NCBI GenBank assembly: GCA_018623995.1
Contig: JAAZUV010000099.1
Location: 1-5,690, forward strand
Source: Methanobacteriota archaeon
Lineage (GTDB): Archaea > Thermoplasmatota > Poseidoniia > Poseidoniales > Poseidoniaceae
Direction: 5' to 3'
DNA: 5,690 nt
The position numbers were made by a program, and so were the translations under genes. The stretch's first letter is position 1. Each line of letters begins with the position of its first letter. The notes beneath the pieces were generated by a model, which was not told where the DNA came from, searched no databases, and worked only from the letters and a program-made list of their open reading frames with translations. This document shows, in pieces, positions 1 through 5,424 of this stretch.

Positions 1-348
1 ATGATCATCATTGTCATCAAGTGGTGGGATGTAACCCACACCTTGCACTTTGATACAGGCTGGGGCTTCTCGTTTGGAACCTTCATCATGGCGACTGAGG
101 CGTTCCTCTTGACCATGTACGTGACCTCATGCCACGCTCTTCGCCACCTTGCTGGTGGCAGTCTCGACCGATGGGTCAGTGGAATCTCTGCTTTCCGTGG
201 TCGTCTCTTCAAGCGAATCAGTGTGTTCAACCGTTCACACGGATTCTGGTTCTGGACAAGCCTTGGCTTTGTCTTCCTTGGCGACCTCTGGACCATCGCC
301 GTCGCAAAAGGGCACATCAGTGACATGGCCTTTGTTTTGGTAGGGTGA
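1..348 (+). CDS. Succinate dehydrogenase membrane anchor subunit (SdhC-like), 5' end cut by window
   Basis: C-terminal part (115 codons visible) of a membrane protein directly upstream of sdhA. The reading frame is open to base 1, so the ATG at position 1 is probably internal and the true start lies outside. Two hydrophobic helices are visible, about residues 22-43 and 81-102, separated by a basic loop. The motif around residues 42-53 (TSCHALRHLAGG), followed by a Trp-rich second helix and a GHISDM-like tail, resembles from memory the anchor encoded before sdhA in actinobacterial Sdh1-type operons. The role would be to hold SdhA/SdhB on the cytoplasmic membrane and pass electrons to quinone. 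Cys44, His45 and His49 are candidate cofactor ligands. The gene stops at TGA 346-348, just ahead of sdhA, which implies co-transcription. The subunit assignment rests mainly on context and motif memory; the family name is less certain than the operon membership. Confidence 0.75.
   Translation: MIIIVIKWWDVTHTLHFDTGWGFSFGTFIMATEAFLLTMYVTSCHALRHLAGGSLDRWVSGISAFRGRLFKRISVFNRSHGFWFWTSLGFVFLGDLWTIAVAKGHISDMAFVLVG
344..348 (+). promoter_or_regulatory. Ribosome-binding site GGTGA for sdhA
   Basis: GGTGA lies 5 nt before ATG 354 and overlaps the stop codon of the upstream anchor gene. It matches the archaeal anti-Shine-Dalgarno complement. It favours ATG 354 over the in-frame GTG at 345, which would itself lie inside this site. 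Confidence 0.6.
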
Positions 349-353
349 ACAAG

Positions 354-2207
354 ATGACTGAAACATACACCAAACACGAATACGATGTTGTTGTTATCGG
401 CGCTGGTGGCGCTGGCCTACGTGCTGCTATTGAAGCTGCACGAAGCGGTGCCAAGACCGCTATCATCACCAAGTCTCTTCTCGGCAAGGCTCACACCGTG
501 ATGGCCGAAGGTGGTTGTGCTGCAGCTCTTCAGAACGCCGATCCCCGCGACAGTTGGAAGGTGCACTTCCATGACACCATGAAGGGAAGCAAGTGGCTTG
601 CCGACTGGCGCATGGCTGAATTCCATGCCAAGGAAGCACCTGATCGCGTTCGAGAACTCGAACAATGGGGCGCTGTCTTCGATCGAACACCGAAACTCTT
701 GATCAACCAGCGCAACTTCGGCGGTCACACTTTCCCACGTCTTGCCCACGTTGGTGACGCTACTGGTCTCGAAATCATCCGTACACTCCAAGAGCGAGGT
801 ATTCACGAAGGCATTGACATCTTCATGGAATACACCGTTCGTCACCTCCTGAAGGAAGGCGATCGTGTTACTGGCTGTGTTGCCTACACCCGTGTCGATG
901 GTGACTTCCACGCTTTCTCTGCAAAGTCGGTTGTTCTTGCAACTGGCGGAAGCACACGATGCTGGAGCGTTTGTTCCGGTTCCTGGGAATACACAGGCGA
1001 CGGTCACGCTCTCGCTCTGTGGGCAGGTGCTGAACTTCGTGACATGGAATTCGTTCAGTTCCACCCCACTGGAATGGTATGGCCTCCATCCGTCCGTGGT
1101 ATTCTCGTAACAGAGGGTGTTCGTGGTGAAGGTGGTCGACTAACCAACAGCGACGGAGATCGCTTCATGTTCAACTACGTTCCTGAGATGTTCCAGGGCG
1201 ATCACGCAGAAACGATTGAAGAAGCCGACCAATGGGTCGAAGAAGTCGTAAGCGGAAAACTCGCAACCGTTCGACGACCTCCTGAACTCTTGACCCGTGA
1301 CGTTGTTGCCAAAGCCATCAAGGCTGAAGTTGAGGCTGGTCGAGGCTCTCCTCACGGCGGAGCTTTCCTCGACATCTCACATCGTGGTGAGGAAGCCATC
1401 AAGAAGAAACTTCCATCCATGTACCACCAGTTCATGGAATTGGCTGGTGTTGACATCACCAAGGACGCTATGGAAGTTGGCCCAACAGCGCACTACATCA
1501 TGGGCGGTATTCGTGTTGATGCTGAATCGCAAGAAACAACGGTACCTGGCCTCTACGCATGCGGTGAAGCCGCATCTGGACTTCACGGCGCCAACCGACT
1601 TGGTGGCAACTCACTCTCCGATTTGATTACGTTTGGAAAGCGTGCTGGAGAATATGCTGCTAAGCGAGCCACCGATCTTGCACAACCGGGCATTGATGAT
1701 GCCCAAGTGATGAAGGCGATCGAAGACATGATTGCACCACTCGCTCGAGAAGGTGGCGAGAACCCTGGACTCATCTACGATGAAATGCGTGAAATGATGC
1801 AACACAAGGTTGGAATCATTCGAACCAAGAACGAACTTGAGGAAGCACTTGATGACCTCACTGCGTTCAAAGAACGTGCAATGGAATCCTTCCCAGGTAA
1901 AAGTCGACGCTACAACTCGGGATGGCACCAAGCACTCGATCTCATCAACATGGCCGACGTTTCTCGTGCTTGTGCACTCGCTGCTCTTACTCGAGAAGAA
2001 AGCCGTGGAGGCCACACTCGTGAAGATATGCCAACACCTGAGGATGAATACTGGGGCAAGACCCTCAACATCATCTGGATGGAAGATGGTGAAATCAAGA
2101 TTCGACAGGAACCTGTTGAAGAAATGCGAGACGATCTTCAAGATGCAATCAAGGAGGTCAAAGCCATGATTGCTGAGCGTGCCAAGGAACAAGGAGGTGG
2201 CAAGTAA
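354..2207 (+). CDS. sdhA: Succinate dehydrogenase flavoprotein subunit
   Basis: Catalytic FAD subunit of succinate dehydrogenase (complex II), oxidising succinate to fumarate on the cytoplasmic face of the membrane and linking the TCA cycle to respiration. With the ATG start it has 617 residues, slightly longer than the bacterial norm of about 590. Visible motifs are the Rossmann GAGGAG (residues 16-21) after a beta strand; AHTVMAEGG with His47, the expected site of covalent FAD attachment; FHPTG (His237) and RGEGG (Arg257, expected catalytic proton shuttle) in the capping region; GPTAHYIMGGI (His380); and GANRLGGNSL (Arg415), the expected substrate-carboxylate ligands. A C-terminal helical domain follows from about residue 455, ending in an acidic and basic helix. 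No active-site residue appears missing. A GTG at 345 is in frame and would add three residues (MNK); ATG 354 is preferred because GGTGA precedes it by 5 nt. The stop overlaps sdhB by one base (TAATG). Fumarate reductase is a close alternative, but the operon form fits SDH. Confidence 0.95.
   Translation: MTETYTKHEYDVVVIGAGGAGLRAAIEAARSGAKTAIITKSLLGKAHTVMAEGGCAAALQNADPRDSWKVHFHDTMKGSKWLADWRMAEFHAKEAPDRVRELEQWGAVFDRTPKLLINQRNFGGHTFPRLAHVGDATGLEIIRTLQERGIHEGIDIFMEYTVRHLLKEGDRVTGCVAYTRVDGDFHAFSAKSVVLATGGSTRCWSVCSGSWEYTGDGHALALWAGAELRDMEFVQFHPTGMVWPPSVRGILVTEGVRGEGGRLTNSDGDRFMFNYVPEMFQGDHAETIEEADQWVEEVVSGKLATVRRPPELLTRDVVAKAIKAEVEAGRGSPHGGAFLDISHRGEEAIKKKLPSMYHQFMELAGVDITKDAMEVGPTAHYIMGGIRVDAESQETTVPGLYACGEAASGLHGANRLGGNSLSDLITFGKRAGEYAAKRATDLAQPGIDDAQVMKAIEDMIAPLAREGGENPGLIYDEMREMMQHKVGIIRTKNELEEALDDLTAFKERAMESFPGKSRRYNSGWHQALDLINMADVSRACALAALTREESRGGHTREDMPTPEDEYWGKTLNIIWMEDGEIKIRQEPVEEMRDDLQDAIKEVKAMIAERAKEQGGGK
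2193..2199 (+). promoter_or_regulatory. Strong ribosome-binding site GGAGGTG for sdhB
   Basis: A full GGAGGTG lies inside the last codons of sdhA, 7 nt before the sdhB ATG at 2207. It supports that start and translational coupling of the two subunits, which are needed in equal amounts. Confidence 0.8.
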
Positions 2208-2974
2208 TGTCATTGAAAGGAAGAAAGCAAGCGTTCAAAGTCGCTCGTGGAGAAGACGGAGAAACCAATCTTGAGGAATACGAAATCACACTCGATGAAG
2301 GCATGGTCGTTCTCGATTGCATGCATCGCATTCAACACGAACAAGAGCCTGACATGGCCGTTCGTTGGAACTGTAAGGCTGGTAAGTGCGGTTCCTGTTC
2401 AGCAGAAATCAACGGTCGCCCACGCTTGATGTGCATGACTCGAATGAGCGATGTTGTTGCAGAAACACCAGAAGGTAAGCCAATCGAAATTCGTCCGATG
2501 AAGGCGTTCCCACACATCAAGGACTTGGTCACGGATGTTTCATGGAACTACGATGTTGCTCAACGCATTGCTCCAATTAACGGTCCAGAAACCATGGATT
2601 GGGAATTCAACCAAATGGAAGCTGACCGCGTGCAGCACTTCCGTGAGTGCATCGAGTGTTTCCTCTGTGTCAACACGTGTCACGTTCTACGTGATCATGA
2701 GATGTTTGATGGATTTGCAGGTCCTCGAAACCTTGTGCGTCTTGCACAATACGAAATGCATCCACTCGATACCGAAGATCGCATTCCTGAAATCAAGAAG
2801 GAATTCGGAATCGAATACTGCAACATTACACGATGCTGTACGGAAGTCTGTCCTGCAGGAATCCAAATCACCGATGATGCCATCATTCAGTTGAAGGAAC
2901 GTGTTGTCGATCGATACTACGATCCATTGCAACGCATTTGGAGAACCATCACTCGACAAAAGGTTCGTTACTGA
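2207..2974 (+). CDS. sdhB: Succinate dehydrogenase iron-sulfur subunit
   Basis: Electron-transfer subunit of succinate dehydrogenase, 255 aa, normal for the family. The N-terminal ferredoxin fold carries [2Fe-2S] ligands Cys56, Cys61, Cys64 and Cys76 (C-x4-C-x2-C-x11-C). The C-terminal helical ferredoxin domain has Cys148, Cys151 and Cys154 plus Cys215 for [4Fe-4S], and Cys158, Cys205 and Cys211 for [3Fe-4S]. The usual CP after the first Cys group is CH (Cys158-His159), and an extra Cys210 precedes Cys211. From memory both features occur in the actinobacterial Sdh1 type (CIECFLCQNTCH, CNITKCCTEVCP), so they look lineage-typical rather than defects. The position that would convert the [3Fe-4S] centre to [4Fe-4S] (+3 from Cys205) is Thr208, so a three-iron centre is expected. 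ATG 2207 is fixed by the GGAGGTG site and the TAATG overlap with sdhA. It appears to be the last gene of the operon. Confidence 0.96.
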   Translation: MSLKGRKQAFKVARGEDGETNLEEYEITLDEGMVVLDCMHRIQHEQEPDMAVRWNCKAGKCGSCSAEINGRPRLMCMTRMSDVVAETPEGKPIEIRPMKAFPHIKDLVTDVSWNYDVAQRIAPINGPETMDWEFNQMEADRVQHFRECIECFLCVNTCHVLRDHEMFDGFAGPRNLVRLAQYEMHPLDTEDRIPEIKKEFGIEYCNITRCCTEVCPAGIQITDDAIIQLKERVVDRYYDPLQRIWRTITRQKVRY

Positions 2975-2980
2975 AGCAAT

Positions 2981-3011
2981 GGGTAATCGGTTCGACCCTC
3001 TGAACTTACCC
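2981..3011 (+). terminator. Hairpin after the sdh operon, possible 3'-end element
   Basis: GGGTAA (2981-2986) pairs with TTACCC (3006-3011), and inside it GTTC (2990-2993) pairs with GAAC (3002-3005). This leaves a 3-nt bulge and an 8-nt loop, beginning 7 nt after the sdhB stop. There is no long T tract right after it, so termination is inferred only from the position. It may instead stabilise the operon mRNA end. Confidence 0.35.
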
Positions 3012-3025
3012 GAAATCGATTGTTT

Positions 3026-3041
3026 AGGGGAATGATTTATT
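3026..3041 (+). promoter_or_regulatory. Archaeal-type promoter (BRE/TATA) for the RCC1-like lipoprotein gene
   Basis: A purine-rich AGGGGAA (3026-3032) is followed by TTTATT (3036-3041). The TATA-like centre lies about 27 nt upstream of ATG 3066. No ribosome-binding site precedes that ATG, so transcription starting at or near the ATG (leaderless mRNA) would explain both observations. This is an inference from spacing. Confidence 0.5.
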
Positions 3042-3065
3042 CAATTGGGTCTCTCTTCAGTATGT

Positions 3066-4511
3066 ATGAAGTTCCGATTGTTGTTTGTGAGTATGCTTTT
3101 CATTCTTGCACCTATGTCTGGCTGTTTATCCTCACAAGAAGAAGATTCTACAAGGGCTGATAGTTTTGTCAACGGCTCAAATTCGCTGATCAAAATGACT
3201 GATGAGGCGCCCGGGGAGAATTGTGCTTTTGGTGGAGTTCGAATTGACACTGGAATTGATTTCGACAGCGATCAGAAGTTAAGTGATGATGAAATTGACA
3301 ACACTGCATATGTTTGTCATGGTGAACCGGGCGATAATGGATTTTGCAATCCTGAAGATTGTTGCAATCCTGTAGATTGCGATAATCAAACCTCAACCGT
3401 CGACCAACTAACTGGAGGGGGTTGGCACACCTGTATGCTTCGAGAGGATGGCACCGTGATGTGCTGGGGTAACAACTACTACGGCCAAATTGGAGTTGGT
3501 TACACAAACGCTTCTGGAGGCGTTAATCCGGTTGATGTGACCTTGTATGGAGGTCACACCGCAACACAATTGTCCGCAGGAGGTTTCCACAACTGTGCGA
3601 TTTTAGATGATGGAAGCGTAGCATGCTGGGGTTACAACCAAGCAGGAACTCTTGGAGATGGAACCTACGACGACAGATATGTCCCCTCTCCAACTCTTGG
3701 GTTTGGAGCTGGATTGGATGCAGCCTTGTTATCATCAGGCTACTATCACACATGCGCTGTGCTTTCAGACGACTCTATCTCTTGCTGGGGAAGCAATGAA
3801 TTCGGCCAAATTGGAAATGGAGAAATCGATGGTAATCTTGGCGTATCAACACCATACTCAATCCCAGAATTCGGTCCCGGTAGTAATGCATCACTGGTTA
3901 GGGCTGGCGGCCATGCAACATGTGCAGTTACAACGGATGGAGAACTCTATTGTTGGGGATACAAAGCGATGAAAGGCATTACAGGGAATAACCAACACAT
4001 TTCCTCACCTACCCATATTCCTCACTCTGGAACCAATGTCACTGACGTGTCTGTTGGTGGATACCACACTTGTGCACTGCTGGAAAACGGATCAGTGATG
4101 TGTTGGGGAAGGAATGATTTTGGACAACGTGGACTAGGTTATACTCAGTCAGCAACCGATCCGCTTACTGAACGTACAGTCATCGATTTCGGAAACAACA
4201 GAACCGCTTTGCAAGTGTCCGCTGGAACACATCATTCTTGCGCAATTTTAGACGATTGGGAGATTGTTTGCTGGGGCAATAACACCTACGGGCAGTTGGG
4301 CAATACGCCTTCAAATCATGAGGCGACTCCTGTGTCCGTTTCTGGCTTAGATGGAGTTGCAAAACCTGAGAAATTATTCATCGGGAATTTCCATACATGC
4401 GTCGTTTTTGAAGATAAATCCGTATCATGTTGGGGAAGAAATGTCAACGGACAAGTTGGCGATTATACAACCGATGATTCATCAGAACCAATCTTCCTAG
4501 ATCTCGATTAA
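3066..4511 (+). CDS. RCC1-like seven-bladed beta-propeller lipoprotein
   Basis: Predicted surface lipoprotein of 481 aa. Residues 1-20 form a signal peptide (MKFR, hydrophobic core, PMSGC) with Cys20 as the probable lipidation site. Residues about 53-84 form a Cys-bounded segment (Cys53, Cys84) with an Asp-rich loop (residues 65-78, DxDSD-x5-DDEID) resembling an EF-hand or DUF7151-type calcium site. Residues 94-105 are a Cys-rich linker (CNPEDC then CNPVDC). From about residue 115 to the end there are seven RCC1-like repeats of the form GG-x-HTC-x9-CWG-x-N-x2-GQ-x-G. Their Cys pairs are at 123/133, 177/187, 230/240, 286/296, 336/346, 392/402 and 445/455; the 50-56 residue period fits a seven-bladed propeller. 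The function is not known; binding to a surface ligand or carbohydrate is a guess. ATG 3066 is chosen over the upstream in-frame TTG 3045 because it begins the signal peptide and has a TATA-like box about 27 nt upstream. The codon mix is more relaxed than in the sdh genes. Confidence 0.88.
   Translation: MKFRLLFVSMLFILAPMSGCLSSQEEDSTRADSFVNGSNSLIKMTDEAPGENCAFGGVRIDTGIDFDSDQKLSDDEIDNTAYVCHGEPGDNGFCNPEDCCNPVDCDNQTSTVDQLTGGGWHTCMLREDGTVMCWGNNYYGQIGVGYTNASGGVNPVDVTLYGGHTATQLSAGGFHNCAILDDGSVACWGYNQAGTLGDGTYDDRYVPSPTLGFGAGLDAALLSSGYYHTCAVLSDDSISCWGSNEFGQIGNGEIDGNLGVSTPYSIPEFGPGSNASLVRAGGHATCAVTTDGELYCWGYKAMKGITGNNQHISSPTHIPHSGTNVTDVSVGGYHTCALLENGSVMCWGRNDFGQRGLGYTQSATDPLTERTVIDFGNNRTALQVSAGTHHSCAILDDWEIVCWGNNTYGQLGNTPSNHEATPVSVSGLDGVAKPEKLFIGNFHTCVVFEDKSVSCWGRNVNGQVGDYTTDDSSEPIFLDLD
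3345..3380 (+). repeat. 18-nt tandem duplication inside the RCC1-like gene
   Basis: Two adjacent 18-nt units (3345-3362 and 3363-3380) differ at only two bases and encode CNPEDC and CNPVDC. The result is a four-Cys linker between the Asp-rich segment and the propeller. It looks like a recent in-frame slippage or duplication event. Confidence 0.85.
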
Positions 4512-4519
4512 TTCTCTAA

Positions 4520-4535
4520 TTTTTTGTTTCGTTTT
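4520..4535 (+). terminator. T-rich tract after the RCC1-like gene
   Basis: Three T runs (6, 3 and 4 T) begin 9 nt after the TAA stop at 4509-4511. T-rich tracts on the coding strand are the usual archaeal intrinsic termination signal, and no stem-loop is needed. The call is based on position and composition. Confidence 0.5.
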
Positions 4536-4550
4536 GCCCTCTTGTCAGTC

Positions 4551-4587
4551 GGTAGCGTCTAACAAGACCCACTGCAGGCCCTTTGAT
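4551..4587 (+). repeat. Dispersed direct repeat, copy A
   Basis: A 37-nt unit matching 5336-5372 at 31 of 37 positions without gaps. Its core ACAAGACCCACTGC (14 nt) and end CCCTTTGAT (9 nt) are identical in both copies, flanking a 3-nt block in which every base differs. It is followed 15 nt later by a CAATG...CATTG hairpin, exactly as in copy B. It lies 40 nt after the RCC1-like gene stop. The family is not recognised. Confidence 0.85.
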
Positions 4588-4598
4588 TTGTCAATACC

Positions 4599-4632
4599 TG
4601 AGCAATGGGTATTCGGACATACCCATTGATCA
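4599..4632. other. Strong hairpin following repeat copy A
   Basis: CAATGGGTAT (4603-4612) and ATACCCATTG (4619-4628) form a perfect 10-bp stem around a 6-nt loop (TCGGAC). TGA/TCA can add three more pairs outside a G/A mismatch. It lies between two convergent genes, with T-rich sequence on either strand beyond it (TTTTGTTTGT on +, GTTTTTCCTTT on -), so it could act as a two-way transcript end. It may equally be the structural part of the repeated element described at 4551-4587. Confidence 0.75.
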
Positions 4633-4641
4633 TATCCGATT

Positions 4642-4659
4642 TTGTTTGTAAAGGAAAAA
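4642..4659 (-). terminator. T-rich tract after the minus-strand gene
   Basis: Reading the minus strand, GTTTTTCCTTT follows directly after the TAG stop (4660-4662). It is a plausible archaeal T-rich terminator, backed up by the hairpin at 4599-4632 further along. Weak evidence by itself. Confidence 0.35.
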
Positions 4660-5106
4660 CTAATTTTGTTTTTTAATTCTAAACCGATTCTCTTCAAGAT
4701 GTATCTTACAATACAATTTCCCTGGTAATTGATCTTTGGAACAATAACCCTCTCCGCTCTTTTTTTTGGCCATGCATTTACCAGAGAGAACATGTTCAGA
4801 GGTCAATTTTTGGAATACGATAACGACCATAATTGATGAAAGGCTAATCCAAAATAAAAATACCACAATTAAATCTATATCGCCATTTTCGTCATACAAG
4901 ATATTACTCACTACCGTTGGCTCATTCCAATTTTCGCATTGGGCTTTGTTTAGTTGCCTGTAGTCATAATCTTCACATGGGCTACCATTATCAGTATAAC
5001 TCAAGTAAGTTTCACCCTTGCTTATGACTAAAACCGTTATGAATGTGACAAATATGAAAATCAAAGAAATTTTTTTTACGAGTTCCTCTCTATTTACTTT
5101 CTTCAA
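4660..5106 (-). CDS. Small two-helix membrane protein with C-terminal Cys/His zinc-binding-like motif
   Basis: 148 aa, no recognised family over its full length. A basic N-terminus is followed by a membrane helix at about residues 13-29, then a polar loop (30-78) with Cys44 and Cys57 that could form a disulfide if outside the cell, and a second helix at about 79-98. The C-terminal tail holds Cys111, Cys122, Cys133 and His136 (C-x10-C-x10-C-x2-H, with G-x2-YC-x2-H at the end). This recalls the short C-x-A-x-K-x-G-x2-C...G-x2-YC-x2-H modules seen in many small phage and bacterial proteins (DUF5763-like, from memory); a zinc site is inferred. If the loop is outside, the tail would face the cytoplasm. 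The start is TTG at 5106; no ATG is available before the upstream in-frame stop at 5167-5169, so the start is uncertain. The gene is AT-rich and convergent with the RCC1-like gene. It lies between two copies of a direct repeat, which suggests an acquired or mobile segment. Confidence 0.7.
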   Translation of the reverse strand: MKKVNREELVKKISLIFIFVTFITVLVISKGETYLSYTDNGSPCEDYDYRQLNKAQCENWNEPTVVSNILYDENGDIDLIVVFLFWISLSSIMVVIVFQKLTSEHVLSGKCMAKKKSGEGYCSKDQLPGKLYCKIHLEENRFRIKKQN

Positions 5107-5120
5107 TTTCTCTGTGAGTC

Positions 5121-5152
5121 TAATTATAGCACAACCAGTTAACGGTAAATAC
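5121..5152 (-). promoter_or_regulatory. Possible TATA-like boxes for the minus-strand gene
   Basis: On the minus strand TATAATTA (5121-5128) centres about 18 nt before TTG 5106, a little too near for a leaderless start there. A second AT-rich box, TATTTA (about 5145-5150), lies roughly 40 nt upstream and would give a short leader. Neither is decisive; the region is AT-rich, so chance matches are likely. Confidence 0.25.
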
Positions 5153-5202
5153 GATGTTTCTTTAATCTAATTACGCATTAATCAATTAAGGAGAAAATTA
5201 GA

Positions 5203-5238
5203 CGGTTTCTGCCTAATTCCATTAGTTTGTAGAAACTG
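5203..5238. other. Nested hairpin
   Basis: GTTTCT (5205-5210) pairs with AGAAAC (5231-5236), extended by a G-T wobble and one C-G pair outside. Within it CTAAT (5213-5217) pairs with ATTAG (5221-5225) around a TCC loop. The surroundings are AT-rich, so its stability is modest. The role is unknown. Confidence 0.45.
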
Positions 5239-5309
5239 AAATTATCGGATATCTATATGTCTTTTCCAATGCATAGCATTTGATTTGATAACTTCTGATC
5301 AGAGGGGGC

Positions 5310-5337
5310 CCCTTTGCTCTGACGGGTAAGCAAAGGG
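5310..5337. other. 9-bp hairpin CCCTTTGCT / AGCAAAGGG
   Basis: A perfect 9-bp stem with a 10-nt loop (CTGACGGGTA), immediately before and slightly overlapping repeat copy B. It competes with an upstream stem TCAGAG/CTCTGA (5299-5304 with 5317-5322), so the two cannot form together. Confidence 0.65.
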
Positions 5338-5372
5338 CAGCGACTGACAAGACCCACTGCGAACCCTTTGAT
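5336..5372 (+). repeat. Dispersed direct repeat, copy B
   Basis: Second copy of the 37-nt unit at 4551-4587, 31/37 identical, offset by exactly 785 nt and in the same orientation. GTCAA follows within a few bases in both copies, and a CAATG...CATTG hairpin begins 15 nt after both. The two copies bracket the minus-strand membrane protein gene. Confidence 0.85.
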
Positions 5373-5386
5373 GAGGTCAAAACGAA

Positions 5387-5406
5387 TCAATGCATTTGTG
5401 CATTGA
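5387..5406. other. Hairpin following repeat copy B
   Basis: TCAATGCA and TGCATTGA form an 8-bp stem with a TTTG loop. The basal CAATG/CATTG equals that of the hairpin after copy A, while the upper stem differs in sequence and length yet still pairs. Confidence 0.75.
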
Positions 5407-5424
5407 CCCTTTGCTGAGTTTTTC

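Noticed and set aside
345..353. GTG start for sdhA overlapping the upstream stop
   Set aside because: Possible, but the GTG lies inside the GGTGA site that is well placed for ATG 354; the difference is only three residues.
417..1064. 215-codon open frame on the minus strand inside sdhA
   Set aside because: It is fully antisense to a strongly conserved catalytic gene; the translation has no domain-like pattern and is explained by sdhA codon bias.
1611..2213. 200-codon open frame on the minus strand at the sdhA 3' end
   Set aside because: Antisense shadow of sdhA with no ribosome-binding site, no recognisable motif and no independent promoter signal.
2819..2851. Extra Cys210 in SdhB as a sign of a changed iron-sulfur cluster
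   Set aside because: It is not at the position known to convert the [3Fe-4S] centre, and from memory the CC pair is common in this SdhB type.
3045..3065. TTG start giving seven extra residues to the RCC1-like protein
   Set aside because: It would place MGLSSVC ahead of a complete signal peptide; ATG 3066 has the usual K/R plus hydrophobic core and a TATA-like box at the right distance.
4545..4793. 82-codon minus-strand frame overlapping the 148-aa gene
   Set aside because: It overlaps the better supported frame, which has helices and a Cys/His motif, and shows no structure of its own.
4766..4963. 65-codon plus-strand frame antisense to the 148-aa gene
   Set aside because: No ribosome-binding site and no recognisable motif; antisense to a better candidate.
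5294..5303. Perfect palindrome TCTGATCAGA as an operator
   Set aside because: A single copy with no link to a promoter at the right distance; kept only as part of the hairpin-rich interval.
4551..5372. CRISPR array
   Set aside because: Only two repeat copies, 785 nt apart with a gene between them, and no regular spacers.
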